In this document: one piece after another, positions 23,970-33,253 of the stretch
How positions within the stretch are numbered: position 1 is the stretch's first letter
Layout of the letters: the number at the start of each line of letters is the position of its first letter
DNA from: an uncultured Sphingomonadales bacterium
GTDB lineage: Bacteria; Pseudomonadota; Alphaproteobacteria; Sphingomonadales; Sphingomonadaceae
Direction: 5' to 3'
Assembly: GCA_903868245.1 (NCBI GenBank)
Contig: CAIPUN010000060.1
Span: forward strand, 1 to 33,501
Length of the DNA stretch: 33,501 bases
Translations under genes and position numbers: made by a program
Notes under the pieces: model-generated
The model's database searches: none
What the model was told of the DNA's origin: nothing
Seen by the model: only the letters and a program-made list of their open reading frames with translations

Positions 23970-24117
23970 TGAAAAATAAGCCACCCTCCAGATTGATGCC
24001 AAAATGGGTTTTTTAGAGAAAAGCCTCTTTTGTCGAAAATGACTGGTCGATTGGGATAAGTTCCGCCAACAGATGGTTTGCGGTATTCCCCATTCTGAAA
24101 CCTCAACCGGTGAGAAA

Positions 24118-25164
24118 ATGCGTAAGCCAATCATTGTGTCATTAATGTTCTGTGTGGCCGCATGTGGTGGTAGCGAAGAAAAGCGCGAGCGCCCTGCACC
24201 GTTGGTTACCATGGACGCGGCATCTTCCCATGAATTTTCGGATGTTTACGTCACCGTAGGAACGGCCAATGCAAATGAGCAAGTTTCGGTCCGCGCGCCG
24301 GTCACCGAACGAATAACACAACTTGGCTTTTCCGACGGCGACTATGTGCAAAAGGGGCAAATGCTTGCGGTTCTGGCGCAAGGCCAGGAAACGGCATCCC
24401 TAGCTAGTGCGCAAGCCCGCGCACGCGAGGCCGAACAGCAACTAACGCGTATCAGCGAATTGCATCGTCGTGGCTTTGCAACAAACGCAAGTTTGGACGC
24501 GCAAACCGCCTCTGCAAGTGCGGCAAAGGCCTTAGCAAATGAAGCGCGAGCGTCGATTGGCGACCGTGTCGTGCGTGCGCCTTTCTCCGGCTATGTATCG
24601 TTGCGGCGCATCTCTGTTGGCGCAGTGGTTAGCGCGGGAGATGAAATTGCTGCAGTGAGCGATCTGAGTTCAATCAAGCTCGACTTTAATGTGCCAGAAA
24701 CCATGCTTGCTAATGTTCGGGTGGGACAGGTCATAACGGCAAAGGCCGCGGCCTTTTCAGACTATGTCGCATCAGGTCAGATTACCGCTATTGACCCCGT
24801 TATCAATCCACAAACCCGCACCGCAACTTTGCGTGCCGTTTTACCCAACCGCGATGCCATGTTGAAACCGGGTATGCTGTTATCTGTCACAATAGCATCG
24901 AAAAATCGCACGGCCCCCGCCGTGCCCGAATTGTCCTTGGTCCGCGAAGGCGATACTAGCTTCGTCTACACCGTCAGTTCCAACCTTAAGGTAAAGCGCA
25001 CGCCTGTCATAACCGGCACGCGCGACGGCAACTTAGTTGAAGTTGTTGAAGGACTTAAAGTGGGTGACAAAATCGTTACCGAAGGCGTCGTAAAACTCTC
25101 TGATGGCACCACCGTACGGACTGGTCCCGCCAAGGCCAGCGACGCTCCCGCCAAAGCGCGCTGA
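24118..25164 (+). CDS. RND efflux periplasmic adaptor subunit (lipoprotein)
   Basis: A 348-residue membrane fusion protein of the HlyD/AcrA type. It joins the inner-membrane pump to an outer-membrane channel. The start at 24118 gives a lipoprotein signal MRKPIIVSLMFCVAAC with lipidated Cys16; an ATG fifteen codons upstream would bury it. A lipoyl-like half (VRAPVTERI, GFSDGDYVQKGQMLAVL) comes first. A short helical hairpin rich in Ala and Gln (about residues 88-140) follows, then the second lipoyl half VVRAPFSGYVSLRRISVGAVVSAG and a beta-barrel with DPVINPQTRTATLRA. The hairpin is short. The pump gene starts 12 bases after its stop. The substrate and regulator are unknown; no regulator gene lies beside it. 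The 148 bases upstream show only weak promoter-like matches. Confidence 0.93.
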   Translation: MRKPIIVSLMFCVAACGGSEEKRERPAPLVTMDAASSHEFSDVYVTVGTANANEQVSVRAPVTERITQLGFSDGDYVQKGQMLAVLAQGQETASLASAQARAREAEQQLTRISELHRRGFATNASLDAQTASASAAKALANEARASIGDRVVRAPFSGYVSLRRISVGAVVSAGDEIAAVSDLSSIKLDFNVPETMLANVRVGQVITAKAAAFSDYVASGQITAIDPVINPQTRTATLRAVLPNRDAMLKPGMLLSVTIASKNRTAPAVPELSLVREGDTSFVYTVSSNLKVKRTPVITGTRDGNLVEVVEGLKVGDKIVTEGVVKLSDGTTVRTGPAKASDAPAKAR

Positions 25165-25176
25165 TGTTCGTCTGAC

Positions 25177-28100
25177 ATGAAACTCTCCGACACATCCGTC
25201 CGCAGACCGGTATTCGCAGCCGTTATTGCGATTTTAATGGTGCTCGTCGGCATTGTCGGGTTTTTAAGTCTGCCCGTCCGCGAATATCCCGATACGGAAC
25301 CGCCTATCGTATCCGTCGGGACAACCTACACTGGTGCGGCTGCCACAGTCGTTGAATCGCGCGTTACGCAAGTCCTCGAAAATTCACTTGCTGGTATTGA
25401 GGGGATACAGACCATTACATCGCGTTCACGTGATGGGCAGTCTGACATTACCATCGAATTTGCGCCGGGCCGGTCGGTAGATAGCGCTGCCAATGACGTC
25501 CGTGACCGAGTCGGAGGCGCAGCGGATGACTTGCCCGAAGAAGTGCTACCGCCCGAAGTGCGCAAGGTCGACGCAGACGCGTCGCCAATTCTGTTCTTAG
25601 TCGTGTCAAAGCCCGGTTGGTCGCGACTGGAGCTTAGCGATTATGTTGACCGCAATCTCGTTGACCGCTTTTCATCCTTAGACGGCGTTGCGCGAGTATT
25701 TGTGGGCGGCGAAGCACGCCCCTCAATGCGGATCTGGCTTCAGCCTGATCGCTTGGCGGCATTGGGTCTCACGCCAATCGACATTGAAAATGCGTTGCGC
25801 AGCCAAAATGTTGAACTTCCCGCTGGCCGACTTGAATCCACCGATCAAAATGTCACGCTGCGGGTTAGCCGGCCCTTTGGCACAGAAGCTGAATTTCGCC
25901 AGTTGATTGTCGCGCGCGGTGCAGATGGATCGCTGACGCGACTAGGTGATGTTGCGCGGATCGAAACTGGTCCGGAAAATCCTTACGCAGCGTTCCGCCT
26001 CAATGGGGAATCTGCATTAGGCATGGGTATTGTGCGCCAATCCGGCGCGAACACACTGGCCGTGGCAGAGAGCGCGAAAAAACTCGCTGAGCAAATCAAA
26101 CCCACTTTGCCGCAAGGCATGACAATCACGGTTGGCTCCGATGACTCGCTTTTCATTAGCAAGGCAATCAGCAGCGTGTGGATTACGTTGGCCGAAGCAG
26201 CAGCGCTAGTTGTCTTGGTCATTTTCCTGTTTTTGGGCAGTTGGCGCGCGACCATCATTCCTGCTGTGACAGTGCCCATTTGTTTGCTCGCAACTTTTGC
26301 CGTCCTCTGGTTCCTTGGTTTTTCGATTAACTTGCTGACGCTATTGGCAATGGTTCTGGCTATTGGCCTTGTTGTCGATGACGCTATTGTTGTGCTCGAA
26401 AACGTCTATCACCGCATTGAGCAAGGCGAGCCGCCCTTGGTCGCGGCGGTAACCGGAACCCGCCAGGTGGCATTTGCCGTTATCTCCACCACCGTCGTTG
26501 TTTGCGCTGTCTTCGTGCCAGTAATGTTTTTGGCTGGCCAGACTGGCTTGCTTTTCCGCGAATTGGCCGGTGCAATGATTGCGGCCATTGCTTTTTCCGG
26601 CTTTGTCGCTCTCAGCCTTGCCCCCATGCTGTGCTCCAAACTTTTGAAGCAAGAGGAGCGTGGACGGATTGCAAAATGGATCGATGATAAGTTTCAGCGG
26701 CTTGAGGCACGGTATACTGTTCTGCTTTCGCGGGTTATCGCAAAACCATTGGCCACATCACTTGGGATTTTTGGTTTCCTTTTACTTGCCGGATTCCTGT
26801 TTACCACATTAGAATCCGAACTCGCGCCTGCCGAAGATGTTGGCATTTTAAACGCCAACATTTCTGCACCTGAAGGTACTGGCTTCGAAGCCATGGACAA
26901 GTATATGTTGCAGGCATCAGAACCGATTGTGAAGCTAATCGACAAAGGTACGGTGCGGTCCATCATTCAGCGCACGCCTGGCGGATTTGGGCCCAGTGAC
27001 GATTTCAACAGCGGGACGTTTATTGTCTTTTTGAAGCCGTGGGACGAACGCACGGAAAAAACTGAAGATGTCGTCGCGCAAGTGAACAAGATCCTCGCTG
27101 AATTGCCAGCCGTTCGCGGCAATGCTTCCGTACGCTCATCTATAGGACGTGGACGCGGTCAACCGATAAATTTCGTGATTGCAGGCTCCACATATGAATC
27201 GCTCAGCATTGCACGTGACCGCATATTGGCCGCCGCAAACGAAAATCCTGGACTGGTGAATATGGATTCCGATTATAAGGAAACCAAACCTCAGATGGAG
27301 ATTCAGGTCGATACTGCCCGCGCGGGTGATCTCGGAATTTCCGTCGCGGAGGTCAGTCAGGCACTGCAAACGCTTTTGGGTTCGCGCCGGGTATCAACCT
27401 ATTTGGATCGCGGCGAAGAATATCGCGTTATTGTGCAAGCGGATGCCGCAGATCGCGCCACTGCCGAAAATCTCGCGGCCATCCAGCTTCGGACGCGTGA
27501 TGGATCATTGGTGTCTCTCGCCAACCTCATAAAATACACCGAGACTGCAGGCGCGCGCGATTTAGGTCGCTACAACAAGCTGCGCGCTATCACGCTTCAG
27601 GGTGGCCTTGCGCCCGGCTATACTATGGGGGAGGCTTTGGCCTTTTTGGAAGAGCAAGCCACCGGATCTCCAGAGGTTCTGGCGGTTGGGTATCGCGGGG
27701 AAAGTCAGGCTTTTAAAGAAACTGGCGGCTCTATCATGCTGGTATTCTTACTAACTATCCTTCTCGTGTATCTCGTGCTCGCTGCGCAATTTGAAAGTTT
27801 TGTGCACCCCGTCACCATTATTATGACGGTGCCATTGGCGGTTGGTGGCGGCATCATTGGCCTTGCGCTGACAGGTATGACGTTGAACCTCTATAGCCAG
27901 ATTGGCATTGTGATGCTTGTCGGTCTAGCCGCGAAGAACGGAATCTTAATCGTCGAATTTGCCAACCAGTTGCGTGACGAAGGCATGGAGATATTGGAGG
28001 CCGTTCAACAAGCCGCGACCCGTCGCTTACGACCCATTTTGATGACATCTATTGCGACTGTATTCGGCGCTATTCCCCTTGCTATTGCAAGTGGTGCAGG

Positions 28101-28281
28101 TGGCGCCGCGCGGTCCGCCATTGGTGTGGTGATTGTTTTCGGCGTGACACTTGCGACGTTCATAACACTCATACTCATCCCAATCATTTATGCACGGCTT
28201 GCCAAATATACAGGCTCGCCCAAGGCGGTATCGCGCCGCTTGGAACAGGAAATGAAAATGCAAGAAGAACCGCTGCCTTAA
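25177..28281 (+). CDS. RND-family efflux transporter permease subunit
   Basis: A 1034-residue inner-membrane proton-driven pump of the hydrophobe/amphiphile efflux family (AcrB/MexB-like). TM1 lies near residues 13-32, TM2-6 around 335-500, TM7 around 520-545 and TM8-12 after about 850, with two large periplasmic loops between. The proton relay is intact: D401 and D402 in GLVVDDAIVVLEN and K920 in GLAAKNGILIVEF. PVREYPDTEPPIVSV near the N-terminus and GRGRGQPINFVIAGS in the second loop are typical of the MdtB/MexF side of the family. It follows the adaptor gene by 12 bases with no clear ribosome binding site of its own, so coupling is likely. No outer-membrane factor gene is present here. The drug range is not predictable. 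Confidence 0.95.
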   Translation: MKLSDTSVRRPVFAAVIAILMVLVGIVGFLSLPVREYPDTEPPIVSVGTTYTGAAATVVESRVTQVLENSLAGIEGIQTITSRSRDGQSDITIEFAPGRSVDSAANDVRDRVGGAADDLPEEVLPPEVRKVDADASPILFLVVSKPGWSRLELSDYVDRNLVDRFSSLDGVARVFVGGEARPSMRIWLQPDRLAALGLTPIDIENALRSQNVELPAGRLESTDQNVTLRVSRPFGTEAEFRQLIVARGADGSLTRLGDVARIETGPENPYAAFRLNGESALGMGIVRQSGANTLAVAESAKKLAEQIKPTLPQGMTITVGSDDSLFISKAISSVWITLAEAAALVVLVIFLFLGSWRATIIPAVTVPICLLATFAVLWFLGFSINLLTLLAMVLAIGLVVDDAIVVLENVYHRIEQGEPPLVAAVTGTRQVAFAVISTTVVVCAVFVPVMFLAGQTGLLFRELAGAMIAAIAFSGFVALSLAPMLCSKLLKQEERGRIAKWIDDKFQRLEARYTVLLSRVIAKPLATSLGIFGFLLLAGFLFTTLESELAPAEDVGILNANISAPEGTGFEAMDKYMLQASEPIVKLIDKGTVRSIIQRTPGGFGPSDDFNSGTFIVFLKPWDERTEKTEDVVAQVNKILAELPAVRGNASVRSSIGRGRGQPINFVIAGSTYESLSIARDRILAAANENPGLVNMDSDYKETKPQMEIQVDTARAGDLGISVAEVSQALQTLLGSRRVSTYLDRGEEYRVIVQADAADRATAENLAAIQLRTRDGSLVSLANLIKYTETAGARDLGRYNKLRAITLQGGLAPGYTMGEALAFLEEQATGSPEVLAVGYRGESQAFKETGGSIMLVFLLTILLVYLVLAAQFESFVHPVTIIMTVPLAVGGGIIGLALTGMTLNLYSQIGIVMLVGLAAKNGILIVEFANQLRDEGMEILEAVQQAATRRLRPILMTSIATVFGAIPLAIASGAGGAARSAIGVVIVFGVTLATFITLILIPIIYARLAKYTGSPKAVSRRLEQEMKMQEEPLP

Positions 28282-28303
28282 CGCACGTTAGCCTGAACAA
28301 TTT

Positions 28304-28332
28304 TTGTAAAAAAATTCGTTATTTTTTAATAT
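28304..28332 (+). promoter_or_regulatory. Candidate promoter of the UDP-GlcNAc epimerase gene
   Basis: TTGTAA (28304-28309), a 17-base spacer and TAATAT (28327-28332), each four of six to consensus, sit in the most AT-rich stretch of the window (about 28297-28340). They lie 50 bases before wecB. The A/T runs could also help end the upstream efflux transcript. Confidence 0.5.
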
Positions 28333-28382
28333 GTTATTTTTATCCATGTTTCTGGTCCAGACCGAGGATTCAGGAACCGTGG

Positions 28383-29501
28383 ATGTACAAGAATATGGTC
28401 ATTTTCGGCACGCGGCCTGAGGCCATTAAGCTGTTTCCGGTCATAAACGCACTGTCGCAATATCCGGACATGCACACCGAAGTCCTGGTCAGCGGGCAAC
28501 ATCGGCAGATGCTGGACCAAGTGCTGTCGATTAGCGGCATTATGCCAGATTATGATCTAGACCTCATGCGTCAGGGACAATCACTCGATACGATCACGGC
28601 GCGCCTGCTGCAAACAATTGGCATGGTGCTGGACCGCGCGAAACCTGACCGTGTCATCGTACAGGGCGATACCGTAACGGCAATGGTCGGCGCGCTGGCC
28701 GCATATTATCGCAAAATTCCGGTAAGCCATGTCGAAGCGGGGTTGCGCAGCCATGATATCTATCAACCCTGGCCCGAAGAGCTAAATCGCAAGATTATAG
28801 GCAATATTGCTCATCAGCATTTCGCCGCGACCGAGATGTCGGCAGCGGCATTACGAGCAGAATCTATTCCCGCCGATCGTATATTTGTAACGGGCAATAC
28901 CGTAATTGACGCGTTGCATTGGGCCTTAAAGCGAATTGCCCAAGATCCGTCGCTCATTCATGACCTTGCGCCGTTGGAGGCCCGGTTTCGTGGTCGAAAA
29001 ATTATCAGCATCACGGCCCACCGCCGAGAGAATTTTGGTGATGGCATGGTTAACATAGCTGCAGCCATAAAAGCCATCGCCGCGCGCGACGATGTCGCCT
29101 GTATTTTTCCTGTCCACATGAACCCGCATGTCCGTGCGGTCATGCATGCTGCTTTGTCAGAGTTACCCAATGTCGCAATGATTGAACCGCTGGATTACCC
29201 AAGCTTTGCATGGCTCCTATCGATAAGCTACCTCATTCTCACCGACAGCGGCGGGGTTCAGGAGGAGGCGCCCGCCCTCGGCAAACCGGTATTGGTACTG
29301 CGCGAGACCACCGAACGCCCCGAAAGCGTTACAACGGGAATAGCAAAGCTAATCGGGACAGATACCCAGCGGATCATTTACGAGATTTCGACGCTTTTGG
29401 ACGATGACGCCGCTTATGCTGCGATGGCCCGTGGGCGATATTCCTTTGGCGATGGGCATGCGGGCCAGAGAATAGCCAAGATAATCTCCAACGCGCGGTA
29501 A
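28383..29501 (+). CDS. wecB: UDP-N-acetylglucosamine 2-epimerase (non-hydrolysing)
   Basis: A 372-residue GT-B-fold enzyme that interconverts UDP-GlcNAc and UDP-ManNAc in the cytoplasm, supplying ManNAc units for surface polysaccharides. Motifs are IFGTRPEAIKLFPV at the N-terminus, VIVQGDTVTAM, VSHVEAGLRS, FVTGNTVIDAL, SITAHRRENFG and LTDSGGVQEEAPALGKPVLV with LRETTERPE. These residues bind the UDP and carry the Asp/Glu/His catalytic groups of the family. AGGAA (28371-28375) lies seven bases before the ATG. It is preceded by its own AT-rich promoter region. It is followed after 146 bases by a nucleotide-sugar dehydrogenase gene, so both probably feed one polysaccharide. No glycosyltransferase or export gene is in the window. 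Confidence 0.94.
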   Translation: MYKNMVIFGTRPEAIKLFPVINALSQYPDMHTEVLVSGQHRQMLDQVLSISGIMPDYDLDLMRQGQSLDTITARLLQTIGMVLDRAKPDRVIVQGDTVTAMVGALAAYYRKIPVSHVEAGLRSHDIYQPWPEELNRKIIGNIAHQHFAATEMSAAALRAESIPADRIFVTGNTVIDALHWALKRIAQDPSLIHDLAPLEARFRGRKIISITAHRRENFGDGMVNIAAAIKAIAARDDVACIFPVHMNPHVRAVMHAALSELPNVAMIEPLDYPSFAWLLSISYLILTDSGGVQEEAPALGKPVLVLRETTERPESVTTGIAKLIGTDTQRIIYEISTLLDDDAAYAAMARGRYSFGDGHAGQRIAKIISNAR

Positions 29502-29647
29502 CATTATTACCATAATATAGCGTCAACGCGGGGCTTAGATTGCGTGTCTCAGCTTTGCTTGGTTACCGATTGTCCCAAGACTTGTTCCTGCGCGGATAAC
29601 ATCATATGGCGCACAAATCGGGATACCGCCTTTAAGAGGGAAAGTTC

Positions 29648-30949
29648 ATGAAAATTGCGATGATCGGCTCGGGCTATGTCGGCCTTGTGTCTGGCGCGTG
29701 CTTTGCCGATTTTGGCCATGACGTTGTCTGCGTGGACAAGGATGAGTCCAAAATTGCCCGCCTACATGCGAATATCATGCCGATTTACGAGCCTGGCCTT
29801 GACGCGCTTGTCAAAACCAATGTCGATGCGGGCCGGTTAAGCTTTTCAACCAATGTGACCGAGGCGGTCAAAGGGTGCGATGCGGTTTTCATCGCCGTGG
29901 GCACGCCGTCGCGCCGTGGTGATGGCCATGCAGACTTAAGCTATGTCTATGCCGCTGCCGAGGAACTGGCGCGCGCAATCGACCCGCGCACGGTTGTTGT
30001 TACCAAATCGACTGTTCCAGTAGGTACGGGCGACGAGGTCGAACGGATCATCCGCGAAACCAACCCTGATTTGGACTTTGCGGTGGTTTCCAACCCCGAA
30101 TTCTTGCGCGAAGGCGCTGCCATTGGTGACTTTAAGCGGCCCGACCGCATTGTCGTGGGCAGCGATGTCGAATGGGCCCGCGATGTCATGCGCGCTGTCT
30201 ACCGTCCGCTCTTCCTCAACGAATCCCCCTTATTGTTCACCAGCCGCCGGTCGTCGGAATTGATCAAATATGCGGCCAATGCATTTTTGGCGACGAAGAT
30301 TACCTTCATCAATGAAATGGCCGATCTCTGTGAGAAACTGGGTGCAAATGTGCAAGACGTGTCGCGCGGCATTGGCCTTGATAACCGCATCGGTTCGAAG
30401 TTTCTTCATGCAGGCCCAGGCTATGGCGGCAGTTGCTTCCCAAAGGACACTCTCGCGCTCCTTAAGACCGCGCAGGACCACGAAACACCTGTTCGGGTGG
30501 TTGAGGCCGTGGTGCAAGCAAATGACCTTAGAAAGCGCGCTATGGGCCGCAAAATCATCACGGCGCTGGGCGGCGATGTCCGTGGCCTCAAGATCGGCCT
30601 GCTTGGCCTGACATTTAAGCCCAACACCGACGATATGCGCGATGCGCCATCGATTGCGATCGTACAGACCCTGTTGGACGCTGGCGCAATCGTGCACGCG
30701 CATGACCCCGAAGGCATGGAAGAAGCCGCAAAGATCCTGCCCGATGTCATCATGGCCGACAGCGCATATGATGCCGCAAAAGGCGCGCACGCTGTGGCGT
30801 TGGTCACCGAATGGGACGCCTATCGCGCACTTGACCTAAAGAAACTGCACGCGGCAATGGCAGGCGATGTGCTAGTAGATTTGCGCAACATCTACCGCCC
30901 TGAAGATACAGCCGCAGCAGGGTTTAATTATGTCAGCGTCGGGCGCTGA
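29648..30949 (+). CDS. ugd: UDP-glucose 6-dehydrogenase
   Basis: A 433-residue NAD-dependent dehydrogenase that oxidises UDP-glucose twice to UDP-glucuronate. The N-terminal NAD domain begins MKIAMIGSGYVGLVSGACF. The middle contains KSTVPVGTGDEVE and NPEFLREGAAIGDF. The catalytic cysteine is C263 in GYGGSCFPKDT. The UDP-binding C-terminal domain has LLGLTFKPNTDDMRDAPS. A GAGGGA site lies upstream of the ATG. The position after wecB makes UDP-ManNAc dehydrogenase (WecC) a possible alternative, but KIAMIGSGYVGLV and FKPNTDDMRDAPS are the Ugd forms. The 146 bases before it show no obvious terminator, so it may share the wecB transcript. It is convergent with the acyl-CoA ligase gene, 18 bases away. 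Confidence 0.93.
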   Translation: MKIAMIGSGYVGLVSGACFADFGHDVVCVDKDESKIARLHANIMPIYEPGLDALVKTNVDAGRLSFSTNVTEAVKGCDAVFIAVGTPSRRGDGHADLSYVYAAAEELARAIDPRTVVVTKSTVPVGTGDEVERIIRETNPDLDFAVVSNPEFLREGAAIGDFKRPDRIVVGSDVEWARDVMRAVYRPLFLNESPLLFTSRRSSELIKYAANAFLATKITFINEMADLCEKLGANVQDVSRGIGLDNRIGSKFLHAGPGYGGSCFPKDTLALLKTAQDHETPVRVVEAVVQANDLRKRAMGRKIITALGGDVRGLKIGLLGLTFKPNTDDMRDAPSIAIVQTLLDAGAIVHAHDPEGMEEAAKILPDVIMADSAYDAAKGAHAVALVTEWDAYRALDLKKLHAAMAGDVLVDLRNIYRPEDTAAAGFNYVSVGR

Positions 30950-30964
30950 ATTCCATTGTCAGCG
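30944..30964. terminator. Hairpin in the ugd/acyl-CoA ligase convergent junction
   Basis: CGCTGA (30944-30949, including the ugd stop) pairs with TCAGCG (30959-30964) around a nine-base loop. The arms fill almost the whole 18-base gap between two convergent genes. There is no T-run, so termination in either direction is possible but unproven. Confidence 0.35.
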
Positions 30965-30967
30965 GCG

Positions 30968-32527
30968 TTAGTTTACCTGCCTCTCATAGCCAGCCCAATA
31001 TGGCGCGCGTAAATCTTTGCGTAGGATTTTGCCCGACGCATTGCGCGGCAAAGCCGCGATGATGTCAACCGAGCGCGGCACCTTAAAACCTGCGATGCGT
31101 TCGCGCGCCCAGCCAATGACGCTTTCAGCATCAATATCCGCACCGGGTTTGGGAACGCATATCGCCTTCACCGCTTCCCCCCATTTTGCGTCCGGTACGC
31201 CAATCACTGCGACCTCCAATATGTCTGGATGCCCGTAAATCGCGCTTTCGACTTCAGCGGGATAGACATTTTCCCCGCCCGTGATGATCATGTCTTTCAC
31301 GCGGTCGTGGATATACATATATCCATCTTCATCCAGATATCCGGCATCACCGGTTTTAATCCAGCCGCCATCCGCAACGGTGCCTTTCGTAGCGTCGGGT
31401 AAGTTCCAATAGCCAATCATATTGTTCGACGACCGCGTCCAAATCTCTCCGACTTCGCCCACCGGAACATCGTTGCCAGCGCTATCCACCACGCGTAATT
31501 CGACACCGGGAAGTGGCTTACCAGCCGAACGCATACGTGAGTTGCCATTGGGATCATGATCCTCGGGCGGCAACATGCAAATCGTGCCAGTCGTTTCCGT
31601 CATACCATAGACCTGGATAAATTCTGCACTGAACACGTCCATGCATTGGCGCAGCAGTTCCAGCGGGATTGGCGCCGCACCATAGAGGATATATTTCAGT
31701 CGGCTATAATCTACGCTACGGCAACGCGGATGGTTGACCATCATCTGCAAAGCGGCAGGAACGATAAAAAGCCGAGTTGCCCCGCCCTTCTCAATCGCAT
31801 CAAAGACGGAATCTGGCGAAAACTCGGCCTGTACAAGCGCGGGCAGACCGGACGCCATTGCCATGATGCCAAGTCCAGTTCCGCCGATATGCGCGCAAGG
31901 CATAGCGATGAGGACGACCTCATCATCGTCCCATTTGCTATAGGCATGCTCCGCCTCAGCCGCGTTTTTACGCAGCGCGAACAGGTTCCGGTTGGAAAGC
32001 ACCGCGCCTTTGGGATTACCCGTCGTGCCGGACGTGTAAAGTTGCAGCACAGCGTCATCAGGGCCTGCAGGATCAAAAGCAATGCGCGCTGAGGCGTCAA
32101 TCATTACGCGGGCTTCTTCTTCGGCTATGACCCTATCAACACCCGATACATCGCTAGCCAAAGCGTGCACGCCCGCCTCAAACCCCTGCCCTGCAAAGAG
32201 CAAACGTGCGCCCGTGTCCTTGGCGATATAGGCCCATTCCGCTGGCGCAAGACGCCATCCGACGGGCACCATCACCACACCGATCCGCGCCGCGCCGTAA
32301 AAAAGGGCAAAATAAAGATCGCTGTTTTTGCCAATCCAGGCAATCCGGTCGCCTTTTTTCAGGCCTAACCCAACAAGCATCGCAACGATCTTCGCGGTCC
32401 GCTCCTCCAGCTGGCCATAAGTGAAATGGCGGTCATCCTGCGAAAGCGCGACCCAGTCGGGCCGTTCCGCCGCCCAGTGCGTCAAAAAACCATCAAAGCT
32501 TACTATGTCGTAGCTGGCAACGGCCAT
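30968..32527 (-). CDS. AMP-forming acyl-CoA synthetase (fatty acid-CoA ligase family)
   Basis: A 519-residue member of the adenylate-forming superfamily that activates a carboxylic acid with ATP and CoA. The P-loop-like motif YTSGTTGNPKG is at residues 164-174. QVYGMTETTG, the GYLDEDGYMYIHDRVKDMI hinge and GGENVYPAEVE are in the second half. The catalytic lysine is K500 in NASGKILRKDL. I chose 32527 as the start because AGGAGAG precedes it at normal spacing and the protein then begins MAVASYDIVSF. The frame is open for 16 more codons upstream, but they contain this binding site. It is the only CoA ligase in the window and could serve the CoA-ester operon 15 kb away, which is speculation. The chain-length range is unknown. 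Confidence 0.92.
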   Translation of the reverse strand: MAVASYDIVSFDGFLTHWAAERPDWVALSQDDRHFTYGQLEERTAKIVAMLVGLGLKKGDRIAWIGKNSDLYFALFYGAARIGVVMVPVGWRLAPAEWAYIAKDTGARLLFAGQGFEAGVHALASDVSGVDRVIAEEEARVMIDASARIAFDPAGPDDAVLQLYTSGTTGNPKGAVLSNRNLFALRKNAAEAEHAYSKWDDDEVVLIAMPCAHIGGTGLGIMAMASGLPALVQAEFSPDSVFDAIEKGGATRLFIVPAALQMMVNHPRCRSVDYSRLKYILYGAAPIPLELLRQCMDVFSAEFIQVYGMTETTGTICMLPPEDHDPNGNSRMRSAGKPLPGVELRVVDSAGNDVPVGEVGEIWTRSSNNMIGYWNLPDATKGTVADGGWIKTGDAGYLDEDGYMYIHDRVKDMIITGGENVYPAEVESAIYGHPDILEVAVIGVPDAKWGEAVKAICVPKPGADIDAESVIGWARERIAGFKVPRSVDIIAALPRNASGKILRKDLRAPYWAGYERQVN

Positions 32528-32623
32528 GTCATTCTCTCCTAACACTGGCCATTTTTTCGCAAAGGCCTGATGCAATGTGTTGAGAGATTATAGCGGCATG
32601 TCAATATTGTGATTTACTGACGA

Positions 32624-33253
32624 CTAAGCGCGGAAAATCAGCGACAGATTGTTCGCGGGCATGTCGATGACTTGATCAAGGTGTAACCCGAGTTTGTGCG
32701 CTTCTTCTGCAATGTCCTCGACAAAACGAAGGCCCCAGGCGGCATTTTGTTGCCGCAACGATGCATCGAACGCCGCATTGCTGTCGGCCAGCGGGACGTC
32801 GCGTTGGTTGTAGGGTCCGTAAATGAAAAGCACGGCAGACGGCGGCATTACACGCGCGGCGTTGCGTAGTAGACCCAAGGTGGCCGACCATGGACTGATA
32901 TGCGTCATGTTGATGCAGATGACCGCATCCGCTTGCGATATCGGCCAATCTGCCGACGCGTCGAGTTGCATGGCGGGCCGCAGGTTGGCCATTTTGGAGT
33001 CCGCGCGCCACGCGTTAATCGATGCAATGGCGATAGGATCCGGGTCGCTAGGTTGCCAGATCAGCCCCGGAAAGCACTTTGCAAAGTGGACGGCATGTTC
33101 GCCGGTCCCGCTCGCCACTTCGAGCACAAGTCCCTCCGCCGGAAGCACCCGCGCTAATGTTTCAGCAATCACATCGCGGTTGCGCTCAGTCGCCGGCGCG
33201 TAACGTTTTACGTCCGGGCCGCTTTCGAAGATGAACGGTTGCGGTCCGTTCAT
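32624..33253 (-). CDS. DUF938 family SAM-dependent methyltransferase-like protein
   Basis: A 209-residue protein with a Rossmann methyltransferase core. Motif I is LVLEVASGTGEHAVHFAKCF (about residues 42-61). WQPSDPDPIAIASI corresponds to the SAM-ribose-binding strand, and ADAVICINMTHISPW to the following strand. The N-terminus KRYAPATERNRDVIAE is, from memory, typical of the DUF938 family, which lacks an established substrate. The start ATG at 33253 overlaps the gcvPB stop by four bases (ATGA), so it is probably translated from the glycine-cleavage transcript. The 96 bases between it and the acyl-CoA ligase gene contain only the ligase's ribosome binding site. Function is unknown beyond likely SAM binding. 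Confidence 0.85.
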   Translation of the reverse strand: MNGPQPFIFESGPDVKRYAPATERNRDVIAETLARVLPAEGLVLEVASGTGEHAVHFAKCFPGLIWQPSDPDPIAIASINAWRADSKMANLRPAMQLDASADWPISQADAVICINMTHISPWSATLGLLRNAARVMPPSAVLFIYGPYNQRDVPLADSNAAFDASLRQQNAAWGLRFVEDIAEEAHKLGLHLDQVIDMPANNLSLIFRA

